Shown here: piece by piece, positions 60,599-64,000 of the stretch
How positions within the stretch are numbered: position 1 is the stretch's first letter
Layout of the letters: the number at the start of each line of letters is the position of its first letter
Assembly: GCA_017428055.1 (NCBI GenBank)
Contig: JAFRRN010000095.1
Coordinates: 1 to 64,000 of the forward strand
From: Prevotella sp.
GTDB lineage: Bacteria > Bacteroidota > Bacteroidia > Bacteroidales > Bacteroidaceae
Length of the DNA stretch: 64,000 nucleotides
Reading direction: 5' to 3'
Made by a program: the position numbers and the translations under genes
The notes under the pieces: generated by a model
Told to the model about the DNA's origin: nothing
Seen by the model: the letters and a program-made list of their open reading frames with translations, nothing else
Database searches by the model: none

Positions 60599-61749
60599 AA
60601 CAGCAAATCTGCATCCTCGGCAGCACAGGCTCCATCGGCACACAAGCCCTCGATGTCATCCAACAACACAGCGACCGCTTCGAGGTATACTGCCTCACCG
60701 CCAACAACCGCGTGGAACAACTCGCCAAACAAGCCCGACAATTCCACCCCGCAGCAGTGGTCATCGCCAATAAGGACAATTACAACGAGCTGAAACAGCT
60801 CCTTCAAGACCAACCCGACATCAAGATTTATGCTGGCAGGGAGGCTCTCGACGAGATCGTGGAAGCCGACCCCATCGACATGGTACTCACGGCAATGGTG
60901 GGGTTTGCGGGACTCTCGCCCACCATCCATGCCATCAAGGCAAAGAAGAAAATCTGCCTCGCCAACAAGGAGACGCTCGTCGTGGCGGGCGAACTCATCT
61001 GCCAGCTTGCCCAACAATATCACGTTCCCATCCTCCCCGTTGACAGCGAACACTCTGCCATCTTCCAAAGCATCGTGGGAGAGGGCGACAATGAGATAGA
61101 GAAGATATTGCTTACATGCAGCGGCGGTCCATTCCGCACCTTCTCTGATGAGCAGATAGCACGGGTGACGGCGGCAGATGCCCTCAAGCATCCCACATGG
61201 GACATGGGCGCGAAAATCACCATCGACTCTGCCACACTCATGAACAAGGGTTTTGAGGTCATCGAAGCGAAATGGCTCTTCGGCATTCCTGCCGACAAGA
61301 TACAGGTACTCATCCATCCACAAAGCATCATCCACAGTGCCGTGCAGTTCTGCGACGGCTCCGTCAAGGCACAACTGGGCGTACCCGACATGCGGCTGCC
61401 CATCCAATATGCTTTCACCTTCCCCGACCGGCTGCCCCTCAATGGCGAGCGGCTCAACCTTTTCACACATCCCTTGGAGTTCTTTGAGCCAGACACCAAT
61501 AAGTTCCGATGTCTCGCCCTCGCCTTCGAAGCCATCAAACGGGGCGGCAACATGCCGTGTATCGTCAATGCCGCCAACGAGATCGTCAACGAGGCATTCC
61601 GCAAAGACAAATGTTCTTTCCCGCAGATGGCAGACATCATCGAGAAAACGATGCACCTCACCGACTTCGACCCCAACCCCTCTTACGACACTTACATCCA
61701 AACCGACGCACAGGCAAGGGCCATCGCCGCACAGGAAATAAAAAGATAA
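60595..61749 (+). CDS. dxr: 1-deoxy-D-xylulose 5-phosphate reductoisomerase
   Basis: 384 residues, normal for IspC. ILGSTGSIGTQALDVI is the NADPH motif; VDSEHSAIF and ASGGPF-like SGGPFR form the active site, with NKGFEVIEAKWLFG and the C-terminal NAANEIVNEAF. Second step of the MEP pathway; the target of fosmidomycin. Starts at ATG 60595, one repeat unit after rimM. Ends 37 bp before the convergent restriction gene. Confidence 0.95.
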   Translation: MKQQICILGSTGSIGTQALDVIQQHSDRFEVYCLTANNRVEQLAKQARQFHPAAVVIANKDNYNELKQLLQDQPDIKIYAGREALDEIVEADPIDMVLTAMVGFAGLSPTIHAIKAKKKICLANKETLVVAGELICQLAQQYHVPILPVDSEHSAIFQSIVGEGDNEIEKILLTCSGGPFRTFSDEQIARVTAADALKHPTWDMGAKITIDSATLMNKGFEVIEAKWLFGIPADKIQVLIHPQSIIHSAVQFCDGSVKAQLGVPDMRLPIQYAFTFPDRLPLNGERLNLFTHPLEFFEPDTNKFRCLALAFEAIKRGGNMPCIVNAANEIVNEAFRKDKCSFPQMADIIEKTMHLTDFDPNPSYDTYIQTDAQARAIAAQEIKR

Positions 61750-61785
61750 CAACATGGAACATAGCAGCACATGACGCATTAACAA

Positions 61786-62472
61786 CTACATGCTTTTGAG
61801 TCGCTCTATTTCTGCTGCGATGTTGTCAATCACTTCTGTATTGGCAATCTCGCCTTTCTGGCTATAAACAACAAACACCTTCCCGCCGAATGTTTCTGTG
61901 AAGTCATCAAAACTGGCTTTCATTCGCTCGCTAAGCGAGTAACCACCAAAGTTAGCATTGGCAGTTATTGGCTTCACCTAAATGCCAAACTGATACGTTC
62001 CAACCTTTGCCACGTAGTCAATGTCACCGGCATGGTCAAGCTCTGGGTCGCTTTCCTCAAACAAAACATCGGGGAACGTCTTAGCCAAGCCGTCGTTCAC
62101 TACCGACTTCTCGCGCATATATCCATCATAGGTGCGGTTGATGGTAAGATTATAGATATAGTCGATGCAATCTTGTAATGTGAGTTGGCTGAATGCCTCT
62201 TGCCTGTCGGGAATCACGAAAGTCTGTATCTTGTCAAAAAGTCGCTCACCAAGCTCTGTAAGACTTTCCAACGATAGTTTCACCGGTGTCTTTGTGGCCG
62301 TATAAGCATTGGCAAAGTACCATTCTTTCCATTCTTCATAAGAGGATGGTTGACATTCACGTATCAAGGCCATCACCGCACCAACCTTTGTGGGACGCGA
62401 TAGTTGGTATAGTTGACAGGCATAGTTGAGTACATGCTCCTTTTTGCCAAATTCCATTGAATACTTCTCCAT
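61786..62472 (-). pseudogene. Restriction endonuclease (MjaI-family-like) split by an in-frame amber codon
   Basis: Two ORFs of 164 and 63 codons are in one frame, separated only by TAG at 61978-61980. Joined they give a protein of about 228 residues, the size expected for MjaI-family nucleases. The N-terminus (YACQLYQLSRPTKVGAVMALIRE) is what I remember for that family, hence moderate certainty. Around the stop the reading is D-I-D-Y-V-A-K-V-G-T-Y-Q-F-G-I-[stop]-V-K-P; a Gln codon (CAG) one base away from TAG would restore a [QE]-x-K motif. The stop therefore falls in the predicted catalytic core and would inactivate the nuclease unless read through. The cognate methyltransferase gene precedes it by 7 bp. 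Confidence 0.65.
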
Positions 62473-62479
62473 AACGTTT

Positions 62480-63565
62480 TCAGATTATTTGCTTTAATAA
62501 TTGATAGGGTACGTTTCTCATGTCCGACGAGATTTCATAGTCTGCCTCGAAGAAACCATCTTGAGTCTTATGAATCGAAGTGATATAATTGAAGGTTATC
62601 TCCTCCTCCTGCCCTGTCATCACAGGCACGTTCAAGTGGTTGTTGAAGTGTTTTATCTCTTTTCCTGCCTTGGAGCGTTCCTCTATGAAACTGACATGAC
62701 GGTCGAAACGCTGCTTGATATAGTTGTTGCACATATCAAGGTCCATCGTCGCCAAGCCAAGATCTATAACATCCTTCAACGTTGCATCAATCTCATAGCC
62801 CTCGGAACTACGACCACACATCAGTGCAGCTTGCATCGTGGTTCCCGTTCCGAGAAACGGATCGAGCACCGTGTCGCCTTTCTGCGAAAACATATTGATG
62901 AGACGATAGGGTATCTCAAAAGGATAAGCGGCGCTCCGCTCCCGACCGCTTGTATGTTCCATCTTCTGTTTCGTTCCCTTCACATCCCACATATCAGAGA
63001 ACCACACGTTACGCTCTTCCCAAAAGAAAGAACTATCCATACGTTCGAGTTTTTGATTCGGAGTCATATACTGCCGTTTGTTACCCTTTCTGAAAATCAG
63101 AATCCACTCATGTTCCAATGTCACGTAAGCACCACAGGGCAACATGCCACTTCCCATGAACTTGTTGGGCGCATTAATTTGTTTGCGCCAAATAATGGAG
63201 GGAAGCATCGTGAAACCAATGGAATTGCAGGCATCGGAAATGCGCGTATGATTATTATAAAGTTTGAATTTGCTGTTGATGGTGCGGGTGGCATCCCCAA
63301 TATTGATACAAAGGAATCCTCCATCCTTCAACACATTAAAACATCTGCGCCATACTCTGTCTAGCTGCTGATGCATCAATTCGAACGCTCTTTCTGGGTC
63401 ATTCTTAATGGCATCTCCAATGGCAATGTCTTGCCTTGAGAAACATTCATCCCACATCTGAATCATCGGATATGGGGGTGATGTGACAACAAGATTAACT
63501 GAATCGTCTGCCGTTTTGCTCAATAGTCGGGCATCGCCTATATATATTTTATGTATTGTACACAT
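62480..63565 (-). CDS. N4-cytosine-type DNA methyltransferase of the MjaI-like system
   Basis: 361 residues from ATG 63565 (residue 8 of the longest frame, MCTIHKIYIGDA). Beta-class order: catalytic TSPPYP near the N-terminus, then target segment, then AdoMet motif DPFLGTGTT. SPPY in place of DPPY is usual for N4-cytosine enzymes. -7 box TATCTTTG at 63656-63663 (minus). Intact while the adjacent nuclease gene is interrupted, so it would still protect or mark DNA. Confidence 0.85.
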   Translation of the reverse strand: MCTIHKIYIGDARLLSKTADDSVNLVVTSPPYPMIQMWDECFSRQDIAIGDAIKNDPERAFELMHQQLDRVWRRCFNVLKDGGFLCINIGDATRTINSKFKLYNNHTRISDACNSIGFTMLPSIIWRKQINAPNKFMGSGMLPCGAYVTLEHEWILIFRKGNKRQYMTPNQKLERMDSSFFWEERNVWFSDMWDVKGTKQKMEHTSGRERSAAYPFEIPYRLINMFSQKGDTVLDPFLGTGTTMQAALMCGRSSEGYEIDATLKDVIDLGLATMDLDMCNNYIKQRFDRHVSFIEERSKAGKEIKHFNNHLNVPVMTGQEEEITFNYITSIHKTQDGFFEADYEISSDMRNVPYQLLKQII

Positions 63566-63872
63566 TATACTAAAAAAAACTATCAAATATCATCGAATGA
63601 ATACTATACGTATGCCGTTCATCTTTGGTGAGTATTAGTCTAAAGATAATTTTTGCAAAGATACGAAAACTTTTGGAGAGTTTGGTAACAATCTCACAAA
63701 TTCTCCATTTGTTTGATTAAGAAATGAGTCTTTCGGGTACGTGTTCACCCATCAATAATTCATACCAAAAATAATGACAAAATGATTATTTTAGGAATTG
63801 GGAAATAGGATTCTGGGGAAGGGAATATGCGGCTATTCGCCATCAAAAACTGCGCTTTTTGAGGCAAATGCA
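63566..63872. other. Intergenic region upstream of the methyltransferase
   Basis: Contains the methyltransferase -7 box (63656-63663) and an ATACGTAT palindrome near 63606-63613 in its leader. The 63700-63820 part is AT-rich and holds no gene I can support. Confidence 0.5.
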
Positions 63873-63980
63873 GCCATTTAACATTTTTTGGGCGGCATCC
63901 GTCGGGTGCGGATGCGGCATTTATCCTTCTTGGATGGGGCATTTATCGGGCGCGGATGCCGCCCAAAAATTGTTAAAATG
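63873..63980. repeat. Large inverted repeat at the right edge
   Basis: Left arm TTTAACATTTTTTGGGCGGCATCCG (split here as TAACATTTTTTGGG and GCGGCATCCG, 63877-63901) pairs with CGGATGCCGC and CCAAAAATTGTTA (about 63952-63976), about 23 of 25 pairs, around a 50-nt centre with GCGGATGCGGCATTTAT and GGGGCATTTATCGGGCGC blocks. The end reaches the window edge, so it may continue. Confidence 0.75.
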
Positions 63981-64000
63981 CCGCATTTACAGGCGAAGAA

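Noticed and set aside
63760..63942. 60-codon minus-strand ORF at the right edge
   Set aside because: It lies mostly in the large inverted repeat and AT-rich spacer and has no signal or domain.

Overview
The window is chromosomal DNA of a Bacteroidota species, most likely Prevotellaceae (Prevotella/Segatella-like). The evidence is mutually consistent: type III glutamine synthetase, an LL-diaminopimelate aminotransferase next to dapF, DUF4290 and DUF6078 proteins, a MurA with Asp in place of the usual active-site Cys, secreted glycan-active enzymes, and many TAnnTTTG promoter boxes of the Bacteroidota type in place of E. coli-like promoters. All calls are by eye; no database search was run.

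Layout. 1-4.1 kb: accessory DNA with a partial BT4734/VirE-type gene, a DUF6078 gene, a secreted hydrolase with a C-terminal dockerin, a small membrane protein, 22-bp tandem palindromes and two families of long repeats. 4.2-9.9 kb: an AT-rich defence island with a two-module Dam-type methyltransferase, an HNH endonuclease, a second methyltransferase, an AlbA-gene remnant and a YhcG-type PDDEXK nuclease. 10-15.4 kb: an outer-membrane barrel, dapF-dapL and glnN. 15.4-24.6 kb: a LOG-family hydrolase, a secreted glycosidase-like protein, a one-chain corrinoid methyltransferase with a separate reactivation-domain protein, an XRE regulator, a pyridoxamine kinase and a GH53 galactanase. 25.2-28.3 kb: ECF sigma factor, membrane-anchored partner and a secreted protein with an internal duplication. 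28.5-36.7 kb (minus strand): nadK, an ABC exporter, a redoxin-TonB fusion and a MacAB-like set of one ATPase, two permeases and a membrane-fusion protein. 37-44 kb: oxidoreductase, alcohol dehydrogenase, epimerase, a secreted beta-helix protein and an AT-rich lipoprotein. 44.1-48.8 kb: DJ-1, ispD, recG and an M23/LysM peptidase. 48.9-49.1 kb: tRNA-Thr and SRP RNA. 49.2-55.2 kb: a secreted protein with a sorting-like C-terminus, an HExxH DUF6055-type protein and a GH78 rhamnosidase. 55.2-61.7 kb: nadD, gmk, yicC, then tsaB, DUF4290, murA, rimM, dxr. 61.8-63.6 kb: a second restriction-modification locus whose nuclease gene carries an in-frame amber codon. The right end holds a large inverted repeat.

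Most notable points: (1) a 941-residue fusion of a UroD-like methyltransferase, a homocysteine methyltransferase and a B12-binding module, with the reactivation domain encoded convergently, and with linkers encoded by the same CCCCATTCACCCCAT-type repeat that lies between genes at 60 kb; (2) a restriction system with three methyltransferase modules and one HNH nuclease; (3) a probable MjaI-family nuclease stopped at its predicted catalytic motif while its methyltransferase is intact; (4) three unrelated-sequence arrays of 22-bp palindromic tandem repeats; (5) a promoter-leader cassette duplicated in front of two neighbouring accessory genes.
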